A stretch of 64,000 nucleotides of DNA from Streptomyces sp. NRRL WC-3626 (GTDB lineage: Bacteria > Actinomycetota > Actinomycetes > Streptomycetales > Streptomycetaceae): NCBI RefSeq assembly GCF_000718785.1, contig NZ_JOCA01000018.1:124001-188000 (forward strand), in the 5' to 3' direction. Both the position numbers and the translations under genes were made by a program. A model generated the notes under the pieces. It saw only the letters and a program-made list of their open reading frames with translations. It did no database searches and was not told where the DNA came from. Shown here in pieces: positions 49,738 through 61,933 of this stretch (the first letter of the stretch is position 1; each line of letters starts with the position of its first letter).

Positions 49738-51390
49738 TCACCGCCGCCCGCGCAGCTCCCGGTAGGTGGCGACGAGGGCCTTCGTCGAGGCATCGAGCCC
49801 CGGCACGTCGGCGCCCTCGGTGAGCGCGGGTTCGACCCGCTTGGCGAGGACCTTGCCGAGTTCGACACCCCACTGGTCGAAGGAGTCGATGTTCCAGACC
49901 GCGCCCTGCACGAACACCTTGTGCTCGTAGAGCGCGACGAGCTGGCCGAGCACGGACGGCGTGAGCTCCCGCGCGAGGATCGTGGTCGTCGGGTGGTCGC
50001 CCTTGAACGTCTTGTGCGGGACCAGTTCCTCCGGCACACCCTCGCCGCGTACCTCGTCCGGGGTCTTGCCGAAGGCGAGCGCCTGGGTCTGCGCGAAGAA
50101 GTTGGCCATCAGCAGATCGTGCTGAGCGGCCAGTTCACCGCTCAGCTCGGCGACGGGCTCGGCGAAGCCGATGAAGTCCGCCGGAATCAGCTTCGTACCC
50201 TGGTGGATCAACTGGTAGTAGGCGTGCTGCCCGTTGGTACCGGGCGTGCCCCACACCACCGGGCCGGTCTGCCAGTCCACCTCGCGCCCGTCCCGGCCGA
50301 CGTACTTGCCGTTGGACTCCATGTCGAGCTGCTGGAGGTAGGCGGTGAACTTCGACAGGTAGTGCGAGTACGGCAGTACCGCGTGCGACTGCGCGTCGTG
50401 GAAGTTGCCGTACCAGACGCCCAGCAGGCCCAGCAGCAGCGGCACGTTGGACTCGGCGGGCGCGGTGCGGAAGTGCTCGTCGACGATCCGGAACCCGTCG
50501 AGCATCTCCCGGAAGCGGTCCGGGCCGATGGCGATCATCAGCGAGAGGCCGATGGCGGAGTCGTAGGAGTAACGGCCGCCGACCCAGTCCCAGAACTCGA
50601 ACATGTTCGCCGTGTCGATGCCGAAGCCGGCGACCTTCTCGGCGTTGGTCGACAGCGCGACGAAGTGCTTGGCGACGGCGGCCTCGTCCTTGAGGGCGCT
50701 CAGCAGCCAACCGCGCGCGGAGGTCGCGTTGGTGACCGTCTCGATGGTGGTGAACGTCTTGGACGCGATGATGAACAGCGTCTCCGCCGGGTCCAGATCG
50801 CGGATCGCCTCGTGCAGGTCGGCGCCGTCCACGTTGGACACGAAGCGGACGGTGAGGTCGCGGTCGGTGAAGGCGCGCAGCGCCTCGTACGCCATGGCGG
50901 GGCCGAGGTCGGAGCCGCCGATGCCGACATTGACGACGTTGCGGATCCGCTTGCCCGTGTGACCGGTCCACTCGCCGGAGCGGACACGTCCGGCGAAGTC
51001 GGCCATCTTGTCGAGGACTGCGTGTACGGCCGGGACGACGTTCTCCCCGTCGACCTCGACCACCGTGTCGCGGGCGGCGCGGAGCGCGGTGTGCAGGACG
51101 GCGCGGTCCTCGGTGGTGTTGATCCGCTCGCCGCCGAACATGGCGTCGCGCAGTCCGAACACATCGGTGGCGAGAGCCAACTCCCGCAGCAGCCGCAGGG
51201 TGTCGTCGGTGACGAGGTGCTTGGAGTAGTCGATGTACAGGTCACCGACCCGGAGGGTGTACGCGGTGCCGCGGCCGGGGTCGCCGGCGAACAGCTCACG
51301 CAGCCGCACCTCGCCGAGCTCCTCACGGTGCTTGGCCAGCGCGGTCCACTCGGGCGTCTGATTGAGCCTGGTACGACCGTCTGCGTTCAT
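49738..51390 (-). CDS. pgi: Glucose-6-phosphate isomerase
   Basis: Pgi interconverts glucose-6-phosphate and fructose-6-phosphate and links glycolysis with the pentose phosphate genes in this window. The protein is 550 aa, full length. Conserved parts are [46 protein letters not shown], the signature [16 protein letters not shown], and the catalytic His region [21 protein letters not shown], in part, with the C-terminal Lys in [14 protein letters not shown]. The ATG at 51390 has a weak GAAGAAGG upstream. Confidence 0.96.
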   Translation of the reverse strand: MNADGRTRLNQTPEWTALAKHREELGEVRLRELFAGDPGRGTAYTLRVGDLYIDYSKHLVTDDTLRLLRELALATDVFGLRDAMFGGERINTTEDRAVLHTALRAARDTVVEVDGENVVPAVHAVLDKMADFAGRVRSGEWTGHTGKRIRNVVNVGIGGSDLGPAMAYEALRAFTDRDLTVRFVSNVDGADLHEAIRDLDPAETLFIIASKTFTTIETVTNATSARGWLLSALKDEAAVAKHFVALSTNAEKVAGFGIDTANMFEFWDWVGGRYSYDSAIGLSLMIAIGPDRFREMLDGFRIVDEHFRTAPAESNVPLLLGLLGVWYGNFHDAQSHAVLPYSHYLSKFTAYLQQLDMESNGKYVGRDGREVDWQTGPVVWGTPGTNGQHAYYQLIHQGTKLIPADFIGFAEPVAELSGELAAQHDLLMANFFAQTQALAFGKTPDEVRGEGVPEELVPHKTFKGDHPTTTILARELTPSVLGQLVALYEHKVFVQGAVWNIDSFDQWGVELGKVLAKRVEPALTEGADVPGLDASTKALVATYRELRGRR

Positions 51391-51506
51391 CTCGGACTTC
51401 AGCCTTCTTCCTTGGGTGTTCCCGCCGACCCCAACCTAATTGATCAGCGATGAACAGGCCGGAAGAAGAAGGGGGAAGGAAGCCGAAGCGGATCGCTCCG
51501 CGATCC

Positions 51507-51842
51507 CTAGATCTCGCCCCGCAGCTTGGCGAGGGCCTCCGCGAGGATCGCCTCGCCGTCCGCGTCGCTGCGCCGCTCCCGCACATAGGCGAGGTGCGTC
51601 TTGTACGGCTCGGTGCGCGGCGGATCCGGCGGGTTGTCCTGGTCCTGGCCGGCCGGAAAGCCGCAGCGGGGGCAGTCCCACGTATCGGGCACCTGCGCGT
51701 CGCTCGCGAAGCTCGGCTGGGTCTCGTGCCCGTTGGAGCACCAGAAGGAGATGCGCAGCCGGGGCGCGGACTCGCCGCGCTCGGCCTCGCCCATCGGGCC
51801 CGCCCCGACCCGGCTTCCCCGGATCGCGTTGCCACTTGCCAC
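51507..51842 (-). CDS. RbpA-family RNA polymerase-binding protein (RbpB-type paralogue)
   Basis: RbpA proteins bind the principal sigma factor and RNA polymerase beta subunit and help open promoters. This 111-aa protein keeps the layout: an N-terminal tail with IRGSRVGAG, a core zinc-ribbon-like part with CSNGHETQ (about 35-42) and WDCPRCGFPAG (about 55-65), and the sigma-interacting end TEPYKTHLAYVRERRSDADGEAILAEAL, in outline. It differs from the main RbpA, whose C-terminus reads RTHWDMLLERR, so it is likely the second paralogue, called RbpB in Streptomyces. The start is GTG at 51842 with GGGAG upstream. Confidence 0.82.
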   Translation of the reverse strand: MASGNAIRGSRVGAGPMGEAERGESAPRLRISFWCSNGHETQPSFASDAQVPDTWDCPRCGFPAGQDQDNPPDPPRTEPYKTHLAYVRERRSDADGEAILAEALAKLRGEI

Positions 51843-52062
51843 GGTCGTAACTCCCTGCGTGATGGTGCCGCAAAGCGAGTCGGCGTTCCGCTTCGCTGCG
51901 AGCGCCTCAGTCTACGTAAGGCCCAACGCACGTCCAGTGCCGGGAGTTACCGCCCCCTGTCCAGACGCAGGCCCCATGATAGGCCGCGCTCTGCTGCGCG
52001 TACCGAACATGGGGCCTTACGTGCGGAATGCTTGGGAAATGGGTGCGTGGCACGCCCTCGGA

Positions 52063-52293
52063 TCAGTTGTTCATCTTCATGGTGATGCCGAGCACGACAA
52101 TGCACGCGAACCAGAGCAGACCGACCACGAGGGTGATCCGGTCGAGGTTGCGCTCGGCGACCGAGGAGCCGCCGACGGAGGACTGCATGCCGCCACCGAA
52201 CATGTCGGAGAGGCCGCCGCCCTTTCCCTTGTGCATCAGCACCAGCAGCATCAGCAGCAGGCTGAAGACGATCAGGGCGATGGAGAACCCCAT
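52063..52293 (-). CDS. secG: Preprotein translocase subunit SecG
   Basis: SecG is the small, non-essential part of the SecYEG channel that helps SecA-driven export. It has 76 aa from the ATG at 52293 (MGFSIALIVFSLLLMLLVLM), with two membrane helices (about 2-22 and 53-72) and the conserved GKGGGLSDMFGGG loop between them. The end is MKMNN. A longer frame to 52365 has no ribosome-binding site and would place a charged extension before helix 1. It follows tpi in the usual actinobacterial order gap-pgk-tpi-secG. Confidence 0.93.
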   Translation of the reverse strand: MGFSIALIVFSLLLMLLVLMHKGKGGGLSDMFGGGMQSSVGGSSVAERNLDRITLVVGLLWFACIVVLGITMKMNN

Positions 52294-52394
52294 TACCACG
52301 GCTGGACCAACTTCCTCGGATTCGGATGGACGACGCGGGGCCCAGCGCGATGCTGGACCCCGCAAGGGTACGACGGATCGCTGCTAGCGCATAC

Positions 52395-53171
<777 letters not shown>

Positions 53172-53176
53172 CGGGG

Positions 53177-54388
53177 TCAGTCCTCCAGTGCGGCGAGGCC
53201 GGGGAGCGTCTTGCCCTCGAGGTATTCGAGGGAGGCGCCGCCGCCGGTCGAGATGTGGCCGAATGCGTTCTCGTCGAAGCCGAGCGTACGGACTGCCGCG
53301 GCGGAGTCGCCGCCGCCGACCACGGTGAAGCCCGGCGAGTCGATGAGGGCCTGGGCGACCGCCTTGGTGCCCTCGGCGTAATCGGGGTGCTCGAAGACGC
53401 CCATGGGGCCGTTCCAGAAGACGGTGCCGGCGTCGGCGAGCTTCGAGGCGTACAGCTTGCGGGTCTCGGGACCGATGTCCAGGCCCATGGTGCCGGCCGG
53501 GACGGCGTCCGCGGCGACGGTGGCGGGGTGGGTGGGCGCCTTGGCCTTCATGTCGGGGAACTGGTCCGCGACCAGGGTGTCGACCGGCAGCAGCAGCTCG
53601 ACACCGTTCTTCCCGGCGCGCTCCAGGTACTCCAGGACGGCCGGGATCTGGTCCTCCTGCAGCAGCGACGTGCCGACCTCGTGGCCCTGGGCCTTGAGGA
53701 AGGTGTACGCCATGCCGCCGCCGATGAGGATGCGGTCGGCCTTGCCGAGCAGTTCGTCGATGACGGCGAGCTTGTCGGAGACCTTGGCGCCGCCGAGGGC
53801 CACGACGTAGGGCCGCTTGACGTCGTCGGTGAGCTTCTTCAGGACGCCGACCTCGGTGGCGATGAGGTAGCCGGCGTAGTGCGGCAGCCGCGCGGGGAGG
53901 TCGAAGACCGAGGCGTGCCTCCGGTGCACCGCGCCGAAGCCGTCGCCCACGTAGACGTCGGCGAGGGCGGCGAGCCGGTCGGCGAAGGCGCCGCGCTCGG
54001 CGTCGTCCTTGGCCGTCTCACCGGCGTTGAAGCGGAGGTTCTCGACGACCGCGACCTGTCCGTCGGCGAGGCCGGCGACGGTGGCGGTGGCGGACTCGCC
54101 GACGGTGTCGGTCGCGAACGCCACGTCGGCGCCGAGGAGTTCACCGAGGCGCGCGGCGGCCGGGGCGAGCGAGAAGGCGGGGTCCGGGGCGCCCTTGGGG
54201 CGGCCCAGGTGCGAGCCGACGACCACGCGGGCGCCCGCCTCGGCGAGGGCCCTGACGGTGGGCAGCACGGCGCGGATACGGCCGTCGTCGGTGATGGTGG
54301 TGCCGTCCAGCGGCACGTTGAGGTCGGCGCGGACGAAGACCCGCTTGCCCGCGACGCCTTCGGAGAGGAGTTCGTCGATCGTCTTCAT
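53177..54388 (-). CDS. pgk: Phosphoglycerate kinase
   Basis: Pgk transfers phosphate from 1,3-bisphosphoglycerate to ADP. The protein is 403 aa, full length, with [60 protein letters not shown], the hinge [13 protein letters not shown] and the ADP loop [10 protein letters not shown]. Its ATG at 54388 has AGGGGCTCC upstream. It is between gap and tpi on the minus strand; the 159-bp gap to gap holds the gap terminator and short direct repeats. Confidence 0.97.
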   Translation of the reverse strand: MKTIDELLSEGVAGKRVFVRADLNVPLDGTTITDDGRIRAVLPTVRALAEAGARVVVGSHLGRPKGAPDPAFSLAPAAARLGELLGADVAFATDTVGESATATVAGLADGQVAVVENLRFNAGETAKDDAERGAFADRLAALADVYVGDGFGAVHRRHASVFDLPARLPHYAGYLIATEVGVLKKLTDDVKRPYVVALGGAKVSDKLAVIDELLGKADRILIGGGMAYTFLKAQGHEVGTSLLQEDQIPAVLEYLERAGKNGVELLLPVDTLVADQFPDMKAKAPTHPATVAADAVPAGTMGLDIGPETRKLYASKLADAGTVFWNGPMGVFEHPDYAEGTKAVAQALIDSPGFTVVGGGDSAAAVRTLGFDENAFGHISTGGGASLEYLEGKTLPGLAALED

Positions 54389-54429
54389 AGGGGCTCCCTG
54401 GCTAGAGCAACGTGTTCAGCGACGTGTTC

Positions 54430-54449
54430 GCTCGTGATCGCTCGTGATC
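54430..54449. repeat. Tandem 10-bp direct repeat GCTCGTGATC x2
   Basis: GCTCGTGATC occurs twice head to tail in the pgk-gap gap, next to a shorter doubled CGTGTTC. No function is evident; it could be a regulator site in the pgk leader or chance slippage. Confidence 0.5.
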
Positions 54450-54480
54450 GAAAGCGGGCGGCCGTTCCGATACGCGCGTC

Positions 54481-54518
54481 AGGGCTCGGACAGCGCGTTG
54501 CCGCACCGGCCGAGCCCT
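54481..54518 (-). terminator. Inverted repeat after gap
   Basis: AGGGCTCGG (54481-54489) and CCGAGCCCT (54510-54518) pair perfectly over 9 bp with a 20-nt loop, 30 bp past the gap stop. It may weaken read-through into pgk. Confidence 0.55.
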
Positions 54519-54547
54519 GCACTCATATCAGGCTGCCCGCTCCGTGA

Positions 54548-55783
<1,236 letters not shown>

Positions 55784-58738
55784 TCACCCGTCCAGGGCGG
55801 CCAGCGCCTTCCTCAGCAGTGCCGTCCGGTCGGCTGCGGAGGTGAGGTGCTCCAGGCCGAAGCCCAGCAGCACGGTGTCACCGGTGGTGACCGCCCCGTA
55901 GGTCTGGAACAGCGCTCCGGTGCGCGTCCAGTCCTTGAGTACGGCGGGGCTGCCCGCGGGCGGTCCGGAGACCGTCCAGGCGCCGAGGGAGCTCTCGAAG
56001 CCCTCGGTGTCGGCCGCGGCGCCGCCGATCACGAGCGAGGCCTCGTCGGCGAGGACGCCGTGGCCGCCGCTGCCCGGGTCGGTGACATAGGCGAGGGAGA
56101 TCTCGACCTTCTTCCCGGCGTAGGCGCTCAGGTCGAAGTTCACCTGCTGCCAGCCGCTGGAGGAGCCGGTGAGGCTGTTCCAGGCGCCGCTGGTGCCGGT
56201 CGCCGCGCAGCTGCCGTCGCCCAGCGTCAGATAGTGCGCGAGCCAGGGGTGCTCGCCCAGGTAGAACCCGGCCGCGCACTCGGACGGCACGGTGGTGCGG
56301 GTCGCGCCGCCGGCTTCGGGCAGGGTCGTCCAGTCGTCGGCGCCGCTGGTGTGCGCCTCGACGAGGACGTTGTCGTAGCCGGGTTCGGTGTCCCACAGCA
56401 GTTGGGTGCGGAGTGCGGGCCGGTCGGCCGCGGTCGTACCGGTGAGGTCGACGGTGCGGGTGAGGCGCTTGTAGCCGTCGTCGGTGTGCACGGCGGCGGC
56501 CATCGAGGAGCCGGCGTAGGGCCCGTACGGGTTGACCGTGCCGGGGAAGCCTCCGGCGCCCTCGCTCGCGAACCGCGGGTAGGCGGCGGCGGGCAGTTCG
56601 TCGGAGGTGACGCCGTAGGTGCCGGCCTTGTCCAGCGGGTTGCCGGGCGCCTCGCCGAGCGGGCCGGTGAACCCGTTCAGCGCGCCCGAGCCGGTGAACG
56701 CCGTGGCGCCGGGCGTGGAGGTACGGGAGTAGGCGCCCAGCCAGTACTGACTGAAGTCGTCGGACAGGGTGCCGCCGCCGAGGTCGACGCTGCCGCCCGT
56801 CTGCTCGCCCGCCTCGATCAGCCGACCGCCCTCGTTGAGGAAGGCCCGCAGCTGGAGCTGGGTGGCGTTGCCGGGGGTGGCCGCGCCGGTGTAGTGGACG
56901 ACCGCGCCGAAGTGGCTCAGCACGCCGAGGGCGTCGGGGGCGCCCTGCTCGGCGACGTCCCAGACCACCGCGCGGCGGCCGTTGGCCTTCAGCGCGTCGA
57001 CGTACTTCTGGGCCTGGGTGGCCTTCGCGCCCTCCTCGGCGACGACGAGGACGTCCGCGCGGGGCCGTTCGGCGACGGTGTAGGTGAAGTGCTCACTGGC
57101 GACGTCCTTGCCGCCGCGGCTCTCGCCGGCGAACCACACCTCGACCCTGTCGCCCGGCTCCGCGTCCCTGATCCCGGCCCGGTACTCGTCGAAGTGGAGG
57201 TTGTCCTCGCCGCCGTACCGTTCGCCGCCCTTCCAGGGCCTCAGGTCCACGTCGTGCGTACGGCCGCGGTTGATCCGGTACCTGAGCTCCTTGTCGCGTA
57301 CGGACTTGCGGACGACGACGGAGACCTCCTGGTCGGCGCCGCGCGCGTACGACGTGCCGAAGGCCGCCGGGGTGAAGTCGGCGGCGTCCAGGCCGACGGA
57401 GGAGGACGGCCGGTCCGGGTGGGCGGCGGTCTCGGCCACGGAGAGCGCGAAGGGGATGTTCTTCGCGAACTCCTCCTGGATCAGCTTCTCGTCGTCGGGG
57501 AAGTTGAAGCCCGACTGGCAGTCGGCGGCGTTCCACTCGTCGTCCGGGTCGGCCTGGGAGACGGTCTGGCACGTCGACATCTCGGGGGTGAACATCGCCA
57601 TGCCGTTGACGTTGGCGGCGTGTCCGTCGGCCTCGCCGTTGGTGGTGTACAGCTCGGAGGAGAGCTGCGGGTGGTAGCCGGGGATCGCCGAGTTGCCGGG
57701 CGTGCCGGCGAGCGCCTCGTAGAGGACGTCGTCGGGGGTGGGCGTGGCCACCTGCCAGCCGACTCCGTAGAGGAGGAGTTCGGCGGCGGAGTGGTAGTTG
57801 ATGCCGTACGTGAAGCCGATGCGCTTCTCGAAGGCGTCGACGGCCTTGGTCTCGGGCTCGGAGCCGGGGGTGGCGCCGCGGTAGGTCTGGCTGGTGGGGT
57901 TGGGGGACGAGCCCTCGTCGTCGTAGCCCCACTTGTAGGGGAAGTTGCGGTTGAGGTCGACGCCGTCGCCGGTGCCGATGACGCCGTCGCCGTTGACGTC
58001 CCGCAGGTTCTTGCGCCAGAGGCGGTTGTCCTCGTCGGCGAAGGTGTGGTCGTAGCCGTCGGGGTTGGCGGAGAGGACGAACCACAGTTCGGTGGTGTCG
58101 ACGATCTTCTTGATCCGCTTGTCCGTGCGGTAGTGGTCCAGGTAGTGGTGCATCAGCCGCCGGGTCATCTCCGGGGTGATCCACTCACGCGCGTGCTGGT
58201 TGGACATGTAGAGGACCGAGGGCTTGGAGCCGTCCTTGGTCCTCGTCGCCTTCTTGGTGAGTTTCAGGGCGAGGATGTCCTGCCCCTTGATCGTCCTGCC
58301 GATGGAGACGACCTTGGTGAGGCCGGGGTTCTCCCGCGCGGTGCGCAGGATCTCCTCCTTCAGGCCGCCCTTTCCGCCGTACGGACGGAACACGCCCTCG
58401 GCGGCGTCCGCGACGCGGCTCTCCGCGCGGGCGGAGAGGGTCCGTTCGGTGAGGTCGACGCCCTGTTTCTCCAGTTTCCCGGCCTGGCCCTCGGTGAGGT
58501 AGACCTCGACGGTGGCCGTGCCCCGGTCGGGCACCAGCTCACCGAGTTCGTGGCCGTCCTGCCCCGCCGCGAGCAGCAGGGGCACCTGCGCCTTGGTCAC
58601 GTCGGCGTGGAAGACCTTGACCTCGTCGGTGTCCGAGGTCACGGGGTGTGCGGGCTGTGCCTGGGCGATGGGCGCCACGCTCGCTCCGCCGATCAGGAGC
58701 GTGCCGACAGCGAGGATCGATCTCGCTCTGGGTCTCAT
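55784..58738 (-). CDS. Large secreted M14 zinc carboxypeptidase
   Basis: This 984-aa exported peptidase has an N-terminal signal peptide (MRPRARSILAVGTLLIGGA, cleavage near AQA). The M14 domain at about 110-420 shows the zinc ligands in SNQHAREWITPEM (His-x2-Glu), the substrate Arg near LSANPDGYDHTFADEDNRLWRKN, the third zinc His in YGINYHSAAELLLYG and a late catalytic Glu region at NGMAMFTPEMSTCQ. The remaining 500 residues hold a class I glutamine-amidotransferase-like stretch (VLVVAEEG to AVVHYTGAATPGN) and a C-terminal part resembling M6 immune inhibitor A (LLWDTEPGYDNVLVEAHTSG). The ATG at 58738 follows AGGGGGG. It likely digests external protein. Confidence 0.9.
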   Translation of the reverse strand: MRPRARSILAVGTLLIGGASVAPIAQAQPAHPVTSDTDEVKVFHADVTKAQVPLLLAAGQDGHELGELVPDRGTATVEVYLTEGQAGKLEKQGVDLTERTLSARAESRVADAAEGVFRPYGGKGGLKEEILRTARENPGLTKVVSIGRTIKGQDILALKLTKKATRTKDGSKPSVLYMSNQHAREWITPEMTRRLMHHYLDHYRTDKRIKKIVDTTELWFVLSANPDGYDHTFADEDNRLWRKNLRDVNGDGVIGTGDGVDLNRNFPYKWGYDDEGSSPNPTSQTYRGATPGSEPETKAVDAFEKRIGFTYGINYHSAAELLLYGVGWQVATPTPDDVLYEALAGTPGNSAIPGYHPQLSSELYTTNGEADGHAANVNGMAMFTPEMSTCQTVSQADPDDEWNAADCQSGFNFPDDEKLIQEEFAKNIPFALSVAETAAHPDRPSSSVGLDAADFTPAAFGTSYARGADQEVSVVVRKSVRDKELRYRINRGRTHDVDLRPWKGGERYGGEDNLHFDEYRAGIRDAEPGDRVEVWFAGESRGGKDVASEHFTYTVAERPRADVLVVAEEGAKATQAQKYVDALKANGRRAVVWDVAEQGAPDALGVLSHFGAVVHYTGAATPGNATQLQLRAFLNEGGRLIEAGEQTGGSVDLGGGTLSDDFSQYWLGAYSRTSTPGATAFTGSGALNGFTGPLGEAPGNPLDKAGTYGVTSDELPAAAYPRFASEGAGGFPGTVNPYGPYAGSSMAAAVHTDDGYKRLTRTVDLTGTTAADRPALRTQLLWDTEPGYDNVLVEAHTSGADDWTTLPEAGGATRTTVPSECAAGFYLGEHPWLAHYLTLGDGSCAATGTSGAWNSLTGSSSGWQQVNFDLSAYAGKKVEISLAYVTDPGSGGHGVLADEASLVIGGAAADTEGFESSLGAWTVSGPPAGSPAVLKDWTRTGALFQTYGAVTTGDTVLLGFGLEHLTSAADRTALLRKALAALDG

Positions 58739-58829
58739 GAGCCCCCCTGGAAATGGTCCGCCCCAGCGGCGAACAGATGCCAGGCTCATGACACAACATG
58801 ATCGAGTCAAGGGTGCCGCCCCGACACGC

Positions 58830-58874
58830 GAGAACCGGCGCCGGTCACCCAAGTGGGCGCCTGCGCCGGTTCTC
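58830..58874 (-). terminator. Terminator of the uvrC-rapZ-yvcK-whiA operon
   Basis: GAGAACCGGCGC (58830-58841) and GCGCCGGTTCTC (58863-58874) pair perfectly over 12 bp, starting 11 bp beyond the whiA stop. The 21-nt loop is itself partly paired. The rest of 58739-58829 must hold the carboxypeptidase promoter. Confidence 0.75.
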
Positions 58875-58884
58875 TGACTGGCTG

Positions 58885-59874
58885 TCAGACCATCAGCTTG
58901 TCGTCCAGCTCCTCGCCGAGGTTGGCCTCCGTACCCGGGATGCCGAGGTCGGAGGCGCGCTTGTCGGCCATCGCCAGCAGCCGGCGGATGCGGCCGGCCA
59001 CGGCGTCCTTGGTGAGCGGCGGGTCGGCGAGCGCGCCCAGCTCCTCCAGGGAGGCCTGCTTGTGCTCCATGCGCAGCTGGCCGGCGGCGGCGAGATGCTC
59101 CGGAACGTCGTCGGCGAGGATCTCCAGGGCGCGCTGGACGCGGGCACCGGCGGCGACGGCCGCGCGGGCCGAACGGCGCAGGTTGGCGTCGTCGAAGTTG
59201 GCCAGCCGGTTCGCCGTGGCGCGGACCTCGCGGCGCATCCGGCGCTCCTCCCAGGCCAGCACCGACTCGTGCGCGCCAAGTCGGGTGAGCAGCGCGCCGA
59301 TCGCGTCGCCGTCGCGGACCACGACCCGGTCCACGCCCCGCACCTCGCGCGCCTTGGCGGCGATCGACAGCCGGCGGGCGGCGCCGACCAGGGCGAGCGC
59401 GGCCTCGGGGCCGGGGCAGGTCACCTCCAGGGAGGAGGACCTGCCGGGCTCGGTGAGGGAGCCGTGGGCCAGGAAGGCGCCGCGCCAGGCCGCCTCGGCG
59501 TCACAGGTGGCCCCGGACACCACCTGCGGGGGCAGGCCGCGGATGGGACGGCCGCGGCCGTCCACCAGGCCGGTCTGGCGGGCCAGCTGGTCACCGCCCG
59601 CGACCACCCGTACGACGTAACGCGAGCCGCGGCGCAGTCCGCCCGGGGCCATCACGATCAGCTCGGAGCTGTGGCCGAAGATCTCCAGGATGTCCCGCTT
59701 GAGGCGGCGGGCCGCCATCGCGGTGTCCAGCTCCGCCTCGATCACGATGCGCCCGCTCACCAGGTGAAGGCCGCCGGCGAACCGCAGAATGGCGGAGACC
59801 TCCGCCTTTCTGCAGCAGGTCCGGGTGACGGGGAGCCGGGAGATCTCGTCCTTCACCGCTGCCGTCATCGCCAT
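58885..59874 (-). CDS. whiA: Sporulation regulator WhiA
   Basis: WhiA is needed with WhiB for Streptomyces sporulation septation and is conserved in Gram-positive bacteria. The protein is 329 aa. The N-terminal half is a degenerate LAGLIDADG homing-endonuclease fold ([18 protein letters not shown] start, [37 protein letters not shown] in outline). The C-terminal helix-turn-helix (about 245-320) includes [26 protein letters not shown]. The start [15 protein letters not shown] is standard. It overlaps the yvcK gene by ten bases. Confidence 0.96.
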   Translation of the reverse strand: MAMTAAVKDEISRLPVTRTCCRKAEVSAILRFAGGLHLVSGRIVIEAELDTAMAARRLKRDILEIFGHSSELIVMAPGGLRRGSRYVVRVVAGGDQLARQTGLVDGRGRPIRGLPPQVVSGATCDAEAAWRGAFLAHGSLTEPGRSSSLEVTCPGPEAALALVGAARRLSIAAKAREVRGVDRVVVRDGDAIGALLTRLGAHESVLAWEERRMRREVRATANRLANFDDANLRRSARAAVAAGARVQRALEILADDVPEHLAAAGQLRMEHKQASLEELGALADPPLTKDAVAGRIRRLLAMADKRASDLGIPGTEANLGEELDDKLMV

Positions 59875-60932
59875 GGGCCGATCCTTCCATGCATCCGAAA
59901 AATACGGTCGTACGCGGCGGCCAACAGCTCCGGGTCGTGCCGGGGGCTTCCGTCGGGCCGGGCCACCGGGGCCAGCTCGACCGCGGCCCCGAACCGCTGG
60001 GCCGCATCGGCCAGCGAGTCGCGGTCGGGCACGGCGGCCTCGTCGGCGAGCACCACGTCCAGGGCGAGTTTAGGGGCGTGTCGTCCCAAAACCTCCAAAT
60101 GACGCTGCGGGGAGAAGCCCTCGGTTTCTCCCGGCTGCGGAGCGAGGTTGAGTGAGAGTACCCGGCGCGCCTTGGTCTCGATGAGGGCGTCCAGCAGTTC
60201 CGGCACGAGCAGGTGCGGAATGACCGAGGAGAACCAGGAGCCCGGGCCGAGCACCACCCAGTCGGCGTCGAGGACCGCGGCGACCGCCTCGGGGACGGCG
60301 GGCGGGTCGTTCGGCAGCAGGTGCACGGACTGTACGTCGCCCGGCGTGAGGGCGACGGTGGCCTGGCCGCGGACGGTGCCGATCTCGTCGGGCCGCTCCG
60401 GGTCATGCCCCCTGACCAGGGCCTCGAGTTCCAGCGGCACGGCGGACATGGGCAGCACGCGCCCGTGCGCGCCGAGCAGCCTGCCCACCAGGTCCAGCGC
60501 CAGGACATGGTCGCCGAGCTGCTCCCACAGGGCGACGATCAGCAGATTGCCGACCGCGTGCTCGTGCAGATCGCCCTGGGACTGGAAGCGGTGCTGGATG
60601 ACGCGCGCCCAGGTCTGGCCCCAGTCGTCGTCACCGCACAGCGCGGCCAGGGCTTTGCGCAGGTCGCCGGGTGGCAGCACACCCAGTTCGTCACGCAGCC
60701 GGCCGCTGGAGCCGCCGTCGTCGGCCACGGTGACGACGGCGGTGAGGTCGCCGGTGATCCGGCGCAGCGCGGCGAGCGACGCGGACAGGCCCATGCCGCC
60801 GCCGAGGGCGACGACCTTCGGCTGGGTGCCCCGGCGGCGCGGTCTCGCCCCACGGGTCTCGGCCGGCCGGCCCGCGCGGCCCTCGGGGACCGCCCTGCGC
60901 AGCCGGCTCAGCCGCGGTGTACGTCGTGTCAT
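59865..60932 (-). CDS. YvcK/CofD-like gluconeogenesis factor
   Basis: YvcK-family proteins bind UDP-sugars and are needed for growth on gluconeogenic carbon and for cell shape. The protein is 355 aa with a basic N-terminal extension of about 38 residues (many Arg), then [19 protein letters not shown], the motif [24 protein letters not shown] in outline, [16 protein letters not shown] and [20 protein letters not shown]. The start is ATG 60932; a shorter start inside the Arg-rich stretch cannot be excluded. It overlaps both rapZ and whiA. Confidence 0.93.
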   Translation of the reverse strand: MTRRTPRLSRLRRAVPEGRAGRPAETRGARPRRRGTQPKVVALGGGMGLSASLAALRRITGDLTAVVTVADDGGSSGRLRDELGVLPPGDLRKALAALCGDDDWGQTWARVIQHRFQSQGDLHEHAVGNLLIVALWEQLGDHVLALDLVGRLLGAHGRVLPMSAVPLELEALVRGHDPERPDEIGTVRGQATVALTPGDVQSVHLLPNDPPAVPEAVAAVLDADWVVLGPGSWFSSVIPHLLVPELLDALIETKARRVLSLNLAPQPGETEGFSPQRHLEVLGRHAPKLALDVVLADEAAVPDRDSLADAAQRFGAAVELAPVARPDGSPRHDPELLAAAYDRIFRMHGRIGPWR

Positions 60933-61933
60933 TCCCGTCCCATGTCCCGGTGGACCACCACCGTCTCCACGCCCTCGGCGACGAGCCGCGCGGCGAGCTT
61001 CTCCGACATGGCGACCGACCGGTGCTTGCCGCCGGTGCAGCCGACGGCGATGGTCACATAGCGCTTGCCCTCACGACGGTAGCCCGCGGCGATCAGCCGC
61101 AGCATCTCCGCGTACCGGTCGAGGAACTCCTTGGCGCCGGGCTGGTTGAAGACGTACGACGCCACCTCCTCGTTGAGACCGGTGTAGGGGCGCAGCTCGG
61201 GGACCCAGTGCGGGTTGGGCAGGAACCGCATGTCCACGACCAGGTCGGCGTCGACCGGAAGGCCGTACTTGAAGCCGAACGACATGACGGTGGCGCGCAG
61301 CTCCGGCTCCTCGTCGCCGGCGAACTGGGCGTCCATCTTGGCGCGCAGCTCGTGCACGTTGAGGCTGGAGGTGTCGATCACCAGGTCGGCGTCGCCGCGC
61401 AGTTCGCGCAGCAGTTCACGCTCGGCGGCGATGCCGTCGACGATCCGGCCGTCGCCCTGGAGCGGGTGCGGGCGGCGCACCGACTCGAAGCGGCGCACCA
61501 GGGCCTCGTCGGAGGACTCCAGGAAGACGGTCCGCCGGGTGACGCCCCGCCCGTCGAGGCCGGCGAGGGACTCGCGGAGGTTGTCGAAGAAGCGCCGGCC
61601 GCGGACGTCGACGACGACCGCGATGCGGGCCACGTTGCCCTGTGAGCGCGCGCCGAGCTCCACCATGGTGGGAATCAGCGCGGGCGGCAGGTTGTCCACG
61701 ACGAACCAGCCCAGGTCCTCGAGACACTTCGCGGCCGTCGAACGGCCGGCCCCGGACATCCCGGAGATGATCACCAGCTCGGGGATGGCCGCTTCCGGCA
61801 CCCCGGCCTTTTCCTTGCCCGTACCCACCTGTGCTCCGTCGTCCTGGCGGGCGGCGGCGCCGCCGCTCCCGCCCGTCTCCTGCTGTGTCCGGTCCCGCTC
61901 CGGTGCGGGTCCCGCCTCGTGCTTCGTCATCAC
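60929..61933 (-). CDS. rapZ: RapZ-family nucleotide-binding protein
   Basis: RapZ (YvcJ) is a P-loop protein; the E. coli form controls glucosamine-6-phosphate synthase through small RNAs, while the role in actinobacteria is unsettled. The protein is 334 aa. An N-terminal low-complexity tail of about 50 residues (Gly/Gln/Glu-rich) precedes Walker [15 protein letters not shown]. Later conserved blocks are [31 protein letters not shown] in outline, and the C-terminal [22 protein letters not shown]. It overlaps uvrC and yvcK by four bases each. Confidence 0.94.
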   Translation of the reverse strand: MMTKHEAGPAPERDRTQQETGGSGGAAARQDDGAQVGTGKEKAGVPEAAIPELVIISGMSGAGRSTAAKCLEDLGWFVVDNLPPALIPTMVELGARSQGNVARIAVVVDVRGRRFFDNLRESLAGLDGRGVTRRTVFLESSDEALVRRFESVRRPHPLQGDGRIVDGIAAERELLRELRGDADLVIDTSSLNVHELRAKMDAQFAGDEEPELRATVMSFGFKYGLPVDADLVVDMRFLPNPHWVPELRPYTGLNEEVASYVFNQPGAKEFLDRYAEMLRLIAAGYRREGKRYVTIAVGCTGGKHRSVAMSEKLAARLVAEGVETVVVHRDMGRE

